Notes: generated by a model not told the origin, from the sequence alone. Numbered from the stretch's first letter, positions 7,971-17,251 are shown. The stretch is DNA of 64,000 bases from DASSLY01 sp035689185 (GCA_035689185.1 DASSLY010000033.1:1-64000), one strand, 5' to 3'. Numbers and translations are program-made.

Positions 7971-9734
7971 CTACGCCAGGAACCAGACCCCCGTATCCGT
8001 CGGAACCCGACCCTGGTCCAGCGGCCCGCTCGCGGCGAGCACGACCGCCTGCGGCGGCAACGGCACCGAGGCGGGGCCTAGGTTGACGACGACACCGACG
8101 GGGCGCCGGTCCAGGTCCAGGTTGCCCAAGGCCACGACGTCCTCGCCGTAACCGTCCAGCCAGTGCAGGCTCCCGACGCCGAGCCGATGCTCGGCCCGCA
8201 GTGCGAGCAGCCGACGGTAGAGCTCCAGGGTCGAGCCCTCGGCCCCAGCCTGAGTGTCCGCAGCGAGCCCGGCATACGAGTCCGGTTGTGGCAACCACGC
8301 GTTCGCGGTGGGGCCGAAGCCGAGGGACGGACCGTCCGCGGTCCACGGGAAGGGTATGCGGCAGCCGTCACGACCGCGTTCCGTGTGGCCGTTGCGCTCC
8401 CATGCCGGGTCCTGGCGGACCTCGTCGGGAAGCTCGGTGTGCTCGGGCAGGCCGAGCTCCTCGCCCTGGTACAGGTAGGCGGCGCCGGGCAGCGCGAGCA
8501 TCAGCGCCGTGGCGGCCCGGGCCCGCCGCAGGCCGAGCTCGGCGTCCGGCTGCGGGTCACCGATGCCGATCCCGTTGGGTCGCCTGGTCCCGATCGGCAG
8601 GCCGAGCCGGGACGCGTGCCGGACCACGTCGTGGTTGGACAGCACCCACGTGGCCGGAGCGCCGACCGAGTCGCACCACCGGTAGGACAGCTCGATGACC
8701 TCGCGTAACCGGTCGGCGCGCCAGGCCGCCATCAGGAAGTCGAAGTTGAACGACTGATGCATCTCGTCGCCGCGGATGTACCGGACCGCACGTGACGGGG
8801 GCTCCACCCAGGCCTCGGCGCACAGGACCCGGTCCGCGTCGGCGTCGCCGGCAACGTTGTACTCGTTGAGGATCGAACGCCATGCCCGGTACACCTCGTG
8901 CACTCCGTCTTGGTCCCACATCGGCGGCCGGACCGAGGCGACGTTGCCGGTGTGCACCAGCGGGTCGTCGGTGTCGCCGAGCAGGTGCTGGGGCTCGTCC
9001 CAGTCCGGGAGCCCGGCCTGCTTAACCAGGCTGTGCGCGACGTCGACCCGGAAGCCGTCGACGCCGCGGTCCAGCCAGAAGCGCAGGATGGCGTGGAACT
9101 CGGCCCGGACCTCCTCGTTCTCCCAGTCGAAGTCGGGCTGCTTTGCATCGAACAGGTGCAGGTACCACTGCCCGGGCCGGCCGTCGGCCTCCATCACCCG
9201 GGTCCAGGCAGGGCCGCCGAACACGCTCTGCCAGTTGTTCGGCGGCAGCTCGCCGTCGACGCCTTGGCCGTCGCGGAACAGGTACCGGGCGCGCTCTCGG
9301 CTGCCCGGTGCAGCCGCGAGCGCGGCCTGGAACCAGGCATGCTCGTCCGAGGAGTGATTCGGAACGAGGTCGACGACAACCTTCAGTCCCAACTCGTGCG
9401 CGCGGGTCAAGAACGCGTCGGCGTCGGCAAGGGTTCCGAACAGCGGGTCGACGTCGCGGTAGTCCGCGACGTCATACCCCGCATCAGCCATCGGAGAGAC
9501 GTAGAACGGGGAGATCCAGATGCCGTCGACACCCAGGTCGCGAAGGTAGGGCAGGTGCTCGATGATGCCCGGCAGGTCGCCCACGCCGTCACCGTCGCTG
9601 TCGGCGAAGGACCGGGGGTAGATCTGGTACAGCACCGCGTGACGCCACCAGGAGGACTGGTCGGAGGTGACGTGCAGCGGGTCGCCTGCGAGCTGCGGCC
9701 CAGTCGTGGGGACGGAGGGGGTAGAGACAGTCAC
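7971..9734 (-). CDS. GH13 alpha-glucosidase / oligo-1,6-glucosidase type
   Basis: 587-residue cytosolic TIM-barrel hydrolase acting on alpha-linked glucosides. The GH13 signature regions are all present: VVVDLVPNHSS (region I), DGFRVDVAHS with the nucleophile Asp (region II), VLCAEAW with the acid/base Glu (region III) and VLSNHDVVRH with the third Asp (region IV). The N-terminal WRHAVLYQIYPRSFADSDGDG is typical of the GH13 alpha-glucosidase subfamily rather than secreted amylases, and there is no signal peptide. GTG 9734 is preferred: a CAGGAT -10 box ends 8 nt upstream. TTG 9743 would lie in that box. Confidence 0.92.
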   Translation of the reverse strand: MTVSTPSVPTTGPQLAGDPLHVTSDQSSWWRHAVLYQIYPRSFADSDGDGVGDLPGIIEHLPYLRDLGVDGIWISPFYVSPMADAGYDVADYRDVDPLFGTLADADAFLTRAHELGLKVVVDLVPNHSSDEHAWFQAALAAAPGSRERARYLFRDGQGVDGELPPNNWQSVFGGPAWTRVMEADGRPGQWYLHLFDAKQPDFDWENEEVRAEFHAILRFWLDRGVDGFRVDVAHSLVKQAGLPDWDEPQHLLGDTDDPLVHTGNVASVRPPMWDQDGVHEVYRAWRSILNEYNVAGDADADRVLCAEAWVEPPSRAVRYIRGDEMHQSFNFDFLMAAWRADRLREVIELSYRWCDSVGAPATWVLSNHDVVRHASRLGLPIGTRRPNGIGIGDPQPDAELGLRRARAATALMLALPGAAYLYQGEELGLPEHTELPDEVRQDPAWERNGHTERGRDGCRIPFPWTADGPSLGFGPTANAWLPQPDSYAGLAADTQAGAEGSTLELYRRLLALRAEHRLGVGSLHWLDGYGEDVVALGNLDLDRRPVGVVVNLGPASVPLPPQAVVLAASGPLDQGRVPTDTGVWFLA

Positions 9735-9742
9735 GGGGTCCA

Positions 9743-9748
9743 ATCCTG
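9743..9748 (-). promoter_or_regulatory. -10 box (CAGGAT on minus strand) for GH13 gene
   Basis: On the minus strand CAGGAT ends 8 nt before GTG 9734. The 52-bp repeat array lies immediately further upstream, so any protein bound there could affect this promoter. Confidence 0.35.
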
Positions 9749-9823
9749 CCGCGCCAGGAACGACTGACCAAAATGCGGACGTGGCGTCCCAGAATCCGGA
9801 CGGGAGAACTGGCCGTCACGGGC

Positions 9824-10425
9824 GTCGTCTTCGCGCAATCCGGCGCTGACGGGCGGCGGGTGGGCCCGGTGGGGGGTCGTCTTCGCACAATCCGGCGATG
9901 ACGGGTGGCGGGACTGGCCCGGCGGGGGTCGTCTTCGCACAATCCGGCGATGGCGAGTGGCGGGACCGGTTCGGTGGGGGTCGTCTTCGCACAATCCGGC
10001 GATGACGGACGGCGGGACCGGCCCGGCGGGCGTCGTCTTCGCACAATCCGGCGATGACGAGCGGCGGGAGGGGGCCGTGGGGGGTCGTCTTCGCACAATC
10101 CGGCGGTGACGCGCGGCGGGTGGGGCCGGTGGTGGGTCGTCTTCGCACAATCCGGCGGCGACGGGTGGCGGGACCGGCCCGGCGGGGGTCGTCTTCGCAC
10201 AATCCGGCGATGACGGGTGGCGGGAGGGGGCCATGGGGTGTCGTCTTCGCACAATCCGGCGATGACGAACGCCGGGAGGGGGCCGTGGGGGGTCGTCTTC
10301 GCACAATCCGGCGATGACGAGCGGCGGGAGGGGGCCATGGGGTGTCGTCTTCGCACAATCCGGCAATGACGGGTGGCGGGACGGGCCCGGCGGGGGTCGT
10401 CTTCGCGCAATTGTGCAAAGACGAC
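9824..10425. repeat. Array of 12 direct repeats with an exact 52-bp period
   Basis: Core GTCGTCTTCGCACAATCCGG begins at 9824, 9876, 9928, 9980, 10032, 10084, 10136, 10188, 10240, 10292, 10344 and 10396, always 52 bp apart. The first part of each unit is nearly invariant through the GATGACG; the remaining ~24 bp vary but keep a G-rich pattern (GGCGGGA..GG..CCGG.GGGG). The last copy is truncated and joined head-to-head to an inverted half. Because 52 is not a multiple of three, the open minus-strand frames across the array are simply the repeat read in rotating frames. It fills the whole gap between the globin and GH13 genes. Confidence 0.95.
10396..10425. other. 30-bp near-perfect palindrome closing the repeat array
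   Basis: GTCGTCTTCGCGCAATT meets its own inverse at a central CAATTG, giving arms GTCGTCTT/AAGACGAC. Only two base pairs of the dyad are mismatched. It sits 11 bp beyond the globin stop, so as RNA it could also end the mscS-globin transcript. Confidence 0.8.
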
Positions 10426-10436
10426 GCCGCGGCGGC

Positions 10437-10814
10437 TCACGCGTCGAAGGTGTTCACCAACGAGTAGGCCGCCCTGGTGAGGTAGTCGCGCAGCAGCGCG
10501 TCCGGCTCCGCCTGGAGCCGCAATGTGTCCACTGCCGCCATCATGTGCCGCAGCCACCGGTCGCGCTGGGCCGGTGTGACCGCGAACGGGTGGTGCCGCA
10601 TCCGCAGCCGGGGATGCCCTCGGAGCTCGGAGTAGGTCGTCGGGCCGCCCCAGTACTGCTCAAGAAACATCCGCAGCCGCTCCTCCGCCGGGCCGAGATC
10701 CGCCTCCGGGTAGAGCGCCCGTAGCGCCGGGTCGCCGGCGACGCCGGCGTAGAACTCCCGCACGAGCCGGACGAAGGTGTCGTGCCCGCCCACCTGGTCG
10801 TAGAAGGTGGTCAT
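10437..10814 (-). CDS. glbO: Truncated hemoglobin, group II (trHbO-like)
   Basis: 125-residue haem protein that binds O2 or detoxifies reactive species in the cytosol. The start MTTFYDQVGGHDTFVRLV and the B10 Tyr in REFY are typical. The proximal His lies in RMRHHPFAV and the G8 Trp in RDRWLRHMM. The length is that of a standard 2/2 globin. ATG 10814 is chosen because it overlaps the MscS stop (ATGA at 10814-10811), showing translational coupling with the channel gene. The repeat-array palindrome follows its stop. Confidence 0.92.
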   Translation of the reverse strand: MTTFYDQVGGHDTFVRLVREFYAGVAGDPALRALYPEADLGPAEERLRMFLEQYWGGPTTYSELRGHPRLRMRHHPFAVTPAQRDRWLRHMMAAVDTLRLQAEPDALLRDYLTRAAYSLVNTFDA

Positions 10815-11749
10815 GGCAGGCCAGGTCGTGCGGCATACGGGAGCGGGAGCGCCGGTGCCCTGATGCCGGCGCGGTCGAAGGCCACCTTGGCTCGTTCCAG
10901 GATCTCCCTGGTCACCGGGATGTTCTCGTTTGGGGCGCACTTGGCCACCACCCGCAGGGTGACCGCGCCGGCGGTGATGGCTTCGATCCCGGCCACCTCC
11001 GGCTCGGCGAGCAGCCGGTCCGCCCAGGCCGGGTCGCGATCCATCTCGGCCACCACCTCCCGGAGCGCACCCACGGCCTTGTCGAGGTCCTGGTCGTAGG
11101 CGACCTGGAGGTCCACCAGGGCCGTCGACCAGCCCTGCGACCGGTTCCCGATGCGGACGATCTCTCCGTTGCGGATGTACCAGACCACCCCGTTGCCGTC
11201 GCGTAGCCGGGTGACCCGCAGGCTGACGTCCTCGACCACCCCGATCGCCTCACCGGTGTCGACCCAGTCCCCGACCCCGTACTGGTCCTCCAGGATCATG
11301 AAGATGCCGGACAGGAAGTCCTTCACCAGGCTCTGCGCCCCGAACCCCAACGCCACCCCGCCGACGCCGGCCGAGGCCAGCAGCGGCGCCAGCGGCAGGC
11401 CGATGGTCGCCATCACGGTGAGGACGGCCAGCACGGCCAGCGCGAACGTCGCAGTGCTCTTCAGCAGAGCGCCCGTCGTCGCGGTGCGCTGCCGGTGCCT
11501 CTCGTGGGCGATCCCGGCCGCCTCGGCGAGCACCCGGCTGGCCCGGCGCGAACCGCCCTGCTCCTGCTGCGCGGCCCGGGCGGTCGCGCGGTCCAGCGTC
11601 CGCCGGACCACCCGGTCGATGGTGCGGTGCACCAGCCAGCGCAGTGCCACGGCACCGGTGACGGTGACGGTGATGAGCAGGCCGCGCGAGCTGACCCACG
11701 ACCAGAGCTCGTCGGAGGTCAGCCAGCTCAGTCCGGCCAACGCCTGCAC
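10811..11749 (-). CDS. mscS: Small-conductance mechanosensitive channel, MscS family
   Basis: 312-residue inner-membrane channel that opens on membrane tension. Two hydrophobic spans (about 13-35 and 98-118) precede the pore helix TM3, ASAGVGGVALGFGAQSLVKD, which has the Gly/Ala packing pattern of MscS. The beta domain motif ILEDQYGVGDWV follows, then the C-terminal alpha/beta vestibule. GTG 11749 is chosen: an upstream extension would run into the divergent malQ gene and reads as low-complexity. Coupled to the globin downstream. Confidence 0.88.
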   Translation of the reverse strand: MQALAGLSWLTSDELWSWVSSRGLLITVTVTGAVALRWLVHRTIDRVVRRTLDRATARAAQQEQGGSRRASRVLAEAAGIAHERHRQRTATTGALLKSTATFALAVLAVLTVMATIGLPLAPLLASAGVGGVALGFGAQSLVKDFLSGIFMILEDQYGVGDWVDTGEAIGVVEDVSLRVTRLRDGNGVVWYIRNGEIVRIGNRSQGWSTALVDLQVAYDQDLDKAVGALREVVAEMDRDPAWADRLLAEPEVAGIEAITAGAVTLRVVAKCAPNENIPVTREILERAKVAFDRAGIRAPALPLPYAARPGLP

Positions 11750-11840
11750 GGCGCTATCCTCTCCCAGACGTTTCGAGGGGTGACCGTTCGCCCGTTCTGC
11801 AAGACTCGCCGCACCCCCATGACCGCCGGAAGGGCCGAAC

Positions 11841-13961
11841 GTGACCGACGCCCCGTCTCCCGCCCTGGCCGAACTCGCTCGCGCGTACGGGGTGGCCACC
11901 GACTACTGGGACTGGCAGGGCAACCACGTCATCGTCGCCGCGGAGACCATCGTCGCGGTGCTGGCCGCGCTCGACGTCGACGCCACGTCGGACGCGGCGA
12001 CCTGGCAGGCGCTCGACCACGCGCACACCCGTAGCTGGCGGCGCACCGTGCCGCCTATCGTCGTGTGCCGAGAGGGGTGGACACCCTGGGTGCCGGTGCA
12101 CCTGCCCGACGGGCAGCCGGTCCGGGCCTGGGTGGAGCTGGAGGACGGCAGCGGCCGGGACGTCCCCCAGGTGCAGCACTGGGTGGCACCGCGCAGCGTC
12201 GACGGCCAGCTCCTCGGCGAGGCGACCTTCGAGATCCCCGGCGACCTGCCGATCGGCTGGCACACGCTGGTTGTCCGGGTCAACGACGAACCGGAGGTAC
12301 GCACCCCGCTTGTGGTCAGCCCTGCGGTGCTGAAGCTGCCCCCGGCGCTGTGGCACCGTCGCGCCTTCGGGCTGATGAGCCAGTTCTACTCGGTGCGCTC
12401 GCAGCGGTCCTGGGGAGTCGGCGACGTCGCGGACCTGGCCGAGATGTCGGTATGGGCGGCCACCGAGCTCGGCGCCGACTTCGTCCTGGTCAACCCGCTG
12501 CACGCGGCCGAGCCGGTCGCGCCCCTGGAACCCTCGCCGTACCTGCCGACCACCCGCCGGTTCGCGAACCCGCTCTACATCCGGGTCGAGGACGTCCCCG
12601 AGATCGCCTACCTGAGCGCGGCGGAGCGGCAGATCATCGAGTGGCACGCCGAGGACGTCCGCAAGCTCAACACCACAGACCAGATCGACCGCGACGCCGC
12701 CTGGGCGGCCAAGTCCGCGGCGCTGCGAACCATCTTCAACGTTCCCCGGGGCATCCGTCGGGAGACGGCGTTTCGCGCGTACAAGGAGCGTGAGGGCCAG
12801 GGCCTGGTCGACTTCGCCACCTGGTCGGCGCTGTCGGTGAAGTACGGGATGCCGTGGGGTACCTGGCCGCCGGAGCTGCACGACCCACGCGGCGCCGGTG
12901 TGGCCGCCGAGCGCCAGGCGATCGCCGAGGAGGTCGACTTCTACTGCTGGCTGCAGTGGGTGCTCGATGAGCAGCTGGACGCGTTGCAGCTAGACGCCAG
13001 AGCCGCCGGTATGCCGATCGGCCTGGTCCACGACCTGGCCGTCGGCGTGCACCCGGAGGGGGCCGACTCCTGGGGCCTGGCCGACGCGCTGGCCCGGTAC
13101 GTCACGGTCGGCGCACCCCCCGACCCGTTCAACCAGATGGGCCAGGACTGGAGCCAGCCGCCGTGGCGCCCCGACCGGCTGGAGGAACTGGCCTACCAGC
13201 CGTACCGCGACATGCTGCGCACCGTGCTCCGGCACGCGGGCGGCATCCGGATCGACCACGTCATCGGCCTGTTCCGGCTGTGGTGGGTCCCGGCCGGCAA
13301 GGCGGCGAGCCAGGGCACCTACGTGCGCTACGACCATGAGGCGCTGATGGGCATCCTGGCGCTGGAGGCCCACCGCGCCGGCGCCGTCGTCGTGGGGGAG
13401 GACCTCGGCGTGGTCGAGCCGTGGGTGCGCGACTACATGCGCGAACGCGGCATGCTCGGCACCTCGATCATGTGGTTCGAGAAGGGACACGACCGGCGCC
13501 CGCTGCAGCCCGAGCAGTACCGCGAGCTCTGCCTGGCCACCGTCACCACACACGACCTGCCGCCGACGGCCGGGTACCTCGCCGGCGTGCACATCGACGT
13601 CCGCGAACAGCTCGGGCTGTTCACCAGGCCGGTCGAGGAGGAGCGCGCCGAGGACGAGGCCGACCGCACGGCGATGCTCGAGCTGCTGGAGTCCCGGGGG
13701 CTGTTGCGGCCGGGGGGTTCCAGCGCCGAGGTGGTCGAGGCCTTGCACCGGTTCCTGTCCTGGACGCCGGCCAAGATGCTCGGCGTGGCCGTGCCCGACC
13801 TGGTCGGTGACAAGCGGGCGATGAACCAGCCGGGCACCAACACCGAGTACCCGAACTGGAAGCTGGCGCTCACCAGCTCCGACGGCAGCGTGGTCATGCT
13901 GGAGGACCTGATGGGGTCCAGGTGGGCCAAGCGGCTGGGCCGGATCGTCGCTCAGCGATAG
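11841..13961 (+). CDS. malQ: 4-alpha-glucanotransferase (amylomaltase)
   Basis: 706-residue cytosolic GH77 enzyme that moves glucan chains between malto-oligosaccharides. The actinobacterial type has an extra N-terminal all-beta region (residues 1-150) before the barrel; this one does too. Landmarks are SQFYSVRSQRSWGVGD, YLPTTRRFANPLYIR, the nucleophile Asp in GGIRIDHVIGLFRLWW, the acid/base Glu in VVGEDLGVVEPWV and TTHDLPPTAGY with the third acid. A GGAAGGG ribosome site precedes the GTG. Together with the GH13 gene it suggests glycogen/maltodextrin turnover. The end overlaps pepN by 10 bp, convergent. Confidence 0.95.
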   Translation: MTDAPSPALAELARAYGVATDYWDWQGNHVIVAAETIVAVLAALDVDATSDAATWQALDHAHTRSWRRTVPPIVVCREGWTPWVPVHLPDGQPVRAWVELEDGSGRDVPQVQHWVAPRSVDGQLLGEATFEIPGDLPIGWHTLVVRVNDEPEVRTPLVVSPAVLKLPPALWHRRAFGLMSQFYSVRSQRSWGVGDVADLAEMSVWAATELGADFVLVNPLHAAEPVAPLEPSPYLPTTRRFANPLYIRVEDVPEIAYLSAAERQIIEWHAEDVRKLNTTDQIDRDAAWAAKSAALRTIFNVPRGIRRETAFRAYKEREGQGLVDFATWSALSVKYGMPWGTWPPELHDPRGAGVAAERQAIAEEVDFYCWLQWVLDEQLDALQLDARAAGMPIGLVHDLAVGVHPEGADSWGLADALARYVTVGAPPDPFNQMGQDWSQPPWRPDRLEELAYQPYRDMLRTVLRHAGGIRIDHVIGLFRLWWVPAGKAASQGTYVRYDHEALMGILALEAHRAGAVVVGEDLGVVEPWVRDYMRERGMLGTSIMWFEKGHDRRPLQPEQYRELCLATVTTHDLPPTAGYLAGVHIDVREQLGLFTRPVEEERAEDEADRTAMLELLESRGLLRPGGSSAEVVEALHRFLSWTPAKMLGVAVPDLVGDKRAMNQPGTNTEYPNWKLALTSSDGSVVMLEDLMGSRWAKRLGRIVAQR

Positions 13962-16498
13962 GCGTCGAACGCCTGAGCCGCCAACGCCCGGCGCATGGCG
14001 TCGCGGTGCTCGGACACCAGCCGGCGCAGCGCGGCCGGCTCGTCCTGGTGCGCGTCCAGCCACGCCTGGGTCGCGTCGAGCAAGGACTGATCGGCCAGCC
14101 GGGCCGGGTAGTAGTCCTGGATGAGGTCCTCCACGATCGCGTAGGTGCGCGTGCGCCACAGCCCGGTCAGCGCGTCGTGGTAAGCGCCGACGAACGGGCG
14201 TAGCAGCTGCGCGTCGTGCACCCGGGTGAATCCCGCGCCGATCGCCGCGACGGTCTGGTTCGGCAGCCCACCCTCGGTGACCGCCAGCCGCCACGCCGCT
14301 TCCTTGGCCGCCGGCGTCGGGATGGCCGCCCGCGCGTGCGCCGCCCACTCGCGACCAGCTGCGGTCGCGTCCCGGCGCAGCTCCGCCTCGATCTCCGCGG
14401 GACCGGCCGCGCCCCCGGCGACCAGCGCCGACAGCAGCTGCCAGCGCAGCTCGGTGTCCAGCACTAGCCCCGCCGGGCCCGCACTGTCGAGCACGGCCTG
14501 GACCCGGGCCAGGTCCGACGGCATCGTGGCGTATGACGCGAACGCCAGGGTCAGCTGCAGCTGGGCGTCGCTGCCGGGTGGCGCCGATTTCGCCAGCTCC
14601 CGGAGCCCGGCGCACACCCGGGCCAAAGTCTGCGCGCGGTGCTGCGGCGCGACATACAGGCGGGCGGCGTCACCGAGTTGCAGCAGCAGCCGCCGGATCT
14701 GGGTGGAGTCGCGCTCGCCGTCCAGTGAGGCAAGCACGAGCTGGATGAAGTCCCGGGCGGGCAGCGTCGCGTCGAAGGTCATCTGCCACGCCGCGGCGAG
14801 CACGAGCGCGCGGGGCAGGCTGTCCTGGAAGCCCCGCGGGTGGGCCAGCGCCGTGGCCAGCGAGTGGTCGTCGAGCACGAGGTGGGCGAAAGTGAGGTCA
14901 TCGTCGTTGAGCAGCAGCAGGTCCGGCCGGGGCGCGCCCACCAGGTGCGGGAGTTCGGTGCGCTCGCCGTCCACGTCGAGTTCCACCCGCTGCGTGCGTA
15001 CCAGGCGGCCATCGCGCTGCTGGTAGCTGCCCACCGCGAGCCGGTGCGGCCGCAGCGTCGGGTGCTCGGCCGTGGCGGTCTGCAGCATGAAGGCACCGGT
15101 CACCAGGCCGTCCGGGCCGACCGTGAGCACGGGCGTCAGGGTGTTCACCCCGGCGGTCTCCAGCCAGAGCTTCGACCAGGTCGAAAGGTCCCGCCCGGAG
15201 GTCGCCTCCAGGGAGGCCAGCAGGTCTGGCAACGTCGTGTTGCCCCAGGCGTGGCGGCGCAGGTACTCCCGCACCCCGGTGTCGAACTCCTCCCGCCCGA
15301 CGTAGGCGACCAGCTGCTTGAGGACGGAGGCGCCCTTGGAGTAGGTGATGCTGTCGAAGTTCACCTGGACGCTTTCCACGCTAGCGATGTCCGCCACGAC
15401 GGGGTGGGTGGAGGACAGCTGGTCCTGGGTGTAGCCCTTGGCCTTCTCCCAGACCGCGAACGTCGTCCAGGCCCCGGTCCACCGGGTCGCCTCGGCCTGG
15501 GCCGCGTTGGCCGCCCACTCCGCGAACGACTCGTTGAGCCACATGTCGTCCCACCAGCGCAGGGTGACCAGGTTGCCGAACCACATGTGCGCCAGCTCGT
15601 GCAGGACGGTGAGCGCGCGACGTTCGACCAGCGCCTGCACCGGCCTGGCCCGGAACAGGTAGGTCTCGGTGATGGTGACGCAGCCGGCGTTCTCCATCGC
15701 GCCCATGTTGTACTCCGGGCAGAACACCTGGTCGTACTTGGCGAACGGGTAGGGCATGTCGAACAGCTGCTCGAAGTAGGCGAAGCCGCGCTTGGTGACG
15801 TCGAGGACCTCGTCCGCGTCGAGGAACGGGAAGAGGGACGAGCGGCAGTACAGGCCCAGCGGGACGCGGCCGCCGCGCGTGACGACCTCGTCGCGCACTT
15901 CCCGGTAAGGCCCGGCGACGATGGCGGTGATGTAGGGCGAAAGGCGCGGTGTCGGCAGGAAGGACCAGCGGCGGCCGAGCCCCGGCCGCGGCTGGGGCTC
16001 GGCCGAAACCGGCTCGTTGGACAGCACGACCCAGTGGTCTGGCGCCGTGACGTGGAACTCGAAGCTGGCCTTGAGGTCGGGCTGGTCGAACACGGCGAAC
16101 GCCCTGCGGGCGTCGGCCACCTGGAACTGGCTGTAGAGGTAGACCTCGTCGTCGACCGGGTCGACGAACCGGTGCAGGCCTTCGCCGCTGTTCATGTAGC
16201 GGCAGGTCGCGGCGACGTACAGCTCGTTGTCCGCGGCGAGCTCCGGCAGCGTGATGCGGGCGCCGTCGAAGTGGCTGCCCGGGTCCAGGGCGGTGCCGTT
16301 GAGCACGATGCGCTCGACCGAGGCGGCGATGAGGTCGACGAAGGTGGCCGCCCCGGGTGTCGCGCTGAAGCGGACCGTGCTCTCGCTGGAGAACGTCACC
16401 GGCCCGGTGGTCACGTCCAGGACGACCCGGTATGCCGTGACGCTCACCGTGGCGGCCCGCTGGGCCGCCTCGGCCCGGGTGAGGGAAGTCGCTGTCAT
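13952..16498 (-). CDS. pepN: Aminopeptidase N, M1 zinc metallopeptidase
   Basis: 848-residue cytosolic enzyme removing N-terminal residues from peptides. The substrate-binding loop GAMENAG is followed by the zinc motif HELAHMWFGN and the second Glu in NESFAEW about 18 residues later. The C-terminal ERAP1-like helical domain is present in full. The length matches actinobacterial PepN. The ATG at 16498 (MTATSLTRAEAAQRA) is a typical actinobacterial start; the frame stays open further upstream but through composition-only sequence. Divergent from the nitroreductase gene. Confidence 0.95.
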   Translation of the reverse strand: MTATSLTRAEAAQRAATVSVTAYRVVLDVTTGPVTFSSESTVRFSATPGAATFVDLIAASVERIVLNGTALDPGSHFDGARITLPELAADNELYVAATCRYMNSGEGLHRFVDPVDDEVYLYSQFQVADARRAFAVFDQPDLKASFEFHVTAPDHWVVLSNEPVSAEPQPRPGLGRRWSFLPTPRLSPYITAIVAGPYREVRDEVVTRGGRVPLGLYCRSSLFPFLDADEVLDVTKRGFAYFEQLFDMPYPFAKYDQVFCPEYNMGAMENAGCVTITETYLFRARPVQALVERRALTVLHELAHMWFGNLVTLRWWDDMWLNESFAEWAANAAQAEATRWTGAWTTFAVWEKAKGYTQDQLSSTHPVVADIASVESVQVNFDSITYSKGASVLKQLVAYVGREEFDTGVREYLRRHAWGNTTLPDLLASLEATSGRDLSTWSKLWLETAGVNTLTPVLTVGPDGLVTGAFMLQTATAEHPTLRPHRLAVGSYQQRDGRLVRTQRVELDVDGERTELPHLVGAPRPDLLLLNDDDLTFAHLVLDDHSLATALAHPRGFQDSLPRALVLAAAWQMTFDATLPARDFIQLVLASLDGERDSTQIRRLLLQLGDAARLYVAPQHRAQTLARVCAGLRELAKSAPPGSDAQLQLTLAFASYATMPSDLARVQAVLDSAGPAGLVLDTELRWQLLSALVAGGAAGPAEIEAELRRDATAAGREWAAHARAAIPTPAAKEAAWRLAVTEGGLPNQTVAAIGAGFTRVHDAQLLRPFVGAYHDALTGLWRTRTYAIVEDLIQDYYPARLADQSLLDATQAWLDAHQDEPAALRRLVSEHRDAMRRALAAQAFDAYR

Positions 16499-16600
16499 CT
16501 GGGGTCTCCTGTGGCGGGCAGGCCGGCCGCCGCCGTGCTGGCCGCCCGGGTGCGCCGACGGGTCCGCCATCCTCCCACGAGCAGCGTCGGCCCGGGCTGG

Positions 16601-16606
16601 CAGGAT
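16601..16606 (+). promoter_or_regulatory. -10 box (CAGGAT)
   Basis: CAGGAT ends 7 nt before the ATG of a five-codon leader frame at 16614 and about 20 nt before the nitroreductase start. Confidence 0.35.
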
Positions 16607-16613
16607 GAGGCGC

Positions 16614-16631
16614 ATGCGGAGATGGGCGTGA
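16614..16631 (+). CDS. Possible leaderless five-codon leader ORF (MRRWA)
   Basis: ATG-CGG-AGA-TGG-GCG-TGA begins 7 nt after a -10 box and its TGA overlaps the GTG at 16628 of the nitroreductase gene. Ribosomes loading on the leaderless 5' end could be handed on by this overlap. No conservation data; speculative. Confidence 0.25.
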   Translation: MRRWA

Positions 16632-17251
16632 GCCGGCCCGCCGGCAGCACCGCCGGCCGGGTGGAGATGTGGTTCGACCCGGTGTGCCCCTGGGCCTGGA
16701 TGACGTCCCGGTGGCTGATGGAGGTCGAGCGGGTACGGGACATCGAGGTCACCTGGTCGGTGATGAGCCTGTCCGTGCTGAACCAAGGGCGCGACCTCGG
16801 CCCGGCGTACCAGGCGCAGATGCAACGGGCCTGGGCGCCGGTGCGCGTCGTCGCCGCCGCTGTACGCGACCACGGGCCTTCGGTCGTCAAGCCGCTGTAC
16901 GACGCGATGGGCACCCGGATCCACCCGGGGGCCAACAAGGACTACCCGGCGGTGATCCAGGAGGCGTTGGCGGAGCTGGGCCTACCCGCGCAGCTGGCCG
17001 CCTTCGCCACCACCGATGCCGTCGACGACCTGGTGCGGGAAAGCCACGAGCGGGGAATCGGCCTGGTGGGCGCGGACGTCGGCACCCCGGTGATCGCCTT
17101 CGACGGGGTCGCGTTCTTCGGCCCGGTGGTGACGCCGGCCCCCAAGGGCGAGGCCGCCGGGCGGCTCTGGGACGGCTGCCTGCTGGTCGCGGGCACACCC
17201 GGGTTCTACGAGCTCAAGCGCACCCGCGACCAGGGCCCCATCTTCGACTAG
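16628..17251 (+). CDS. DsbA-fold mycothiol-dependent nitroreductase-like protein
   Basis: 207 residues of the thioredoxin-like DsbA family, related to mycobacterial Rv2466c, which reduces nitro-compounds with mycothiol. The active site reads FDPVCPWAWMTSRW, so it has the first Cys but Ala-Trp where a CxxC pair would have its second Cys; it should work as a monothiol enzyme. The helical insert and the cis-Pro loop GADVGTPVIAF are intact. The start is GTG 16628 (overlapping a mini-ORF stop) or ATG 16622. The gene is followed 17 bp later by rpiB. Confidence 0.8.
   Translation: MSRPAGSTAGRVEMWFDPVCPWAWMTSRWLMEVERVRDIEVTWSVMSLSVLNQGRDLGPAYQAQMQRAWAPVRVVAAAVRDHGPSVVKPLYDAMGTRIHPGANKDYPAVIQEALAELGLPAQLAAFATTDAVDDLVRESHERGIGLVGADVGTPVIAFDGVAFFGPVVTPAPKGEAAGRLWDGCLLVAGTPGFYELKRTRDQGPIFD

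Noticed and set aside
9824..10425. CRISPR array
   Set aside because: The intervals between cores resemble each other instead of being unique spacers, the last copy is palindromic, and no cas gene is in the window.
9589..10557. Long minus-strand frames rich in RHRRIVRRR and GLCEDD
   Set aside because: They arise in all three frames because a 52-bp repeat lacks stops; they do not look like a natural protein.
14840..16620. Large plus-strand frame opposite pepN that continues into the nitroreductase
   Set aside because: It is the antisense of a clear aminopeptidase gene; only the part from 16628 on is a real protein.
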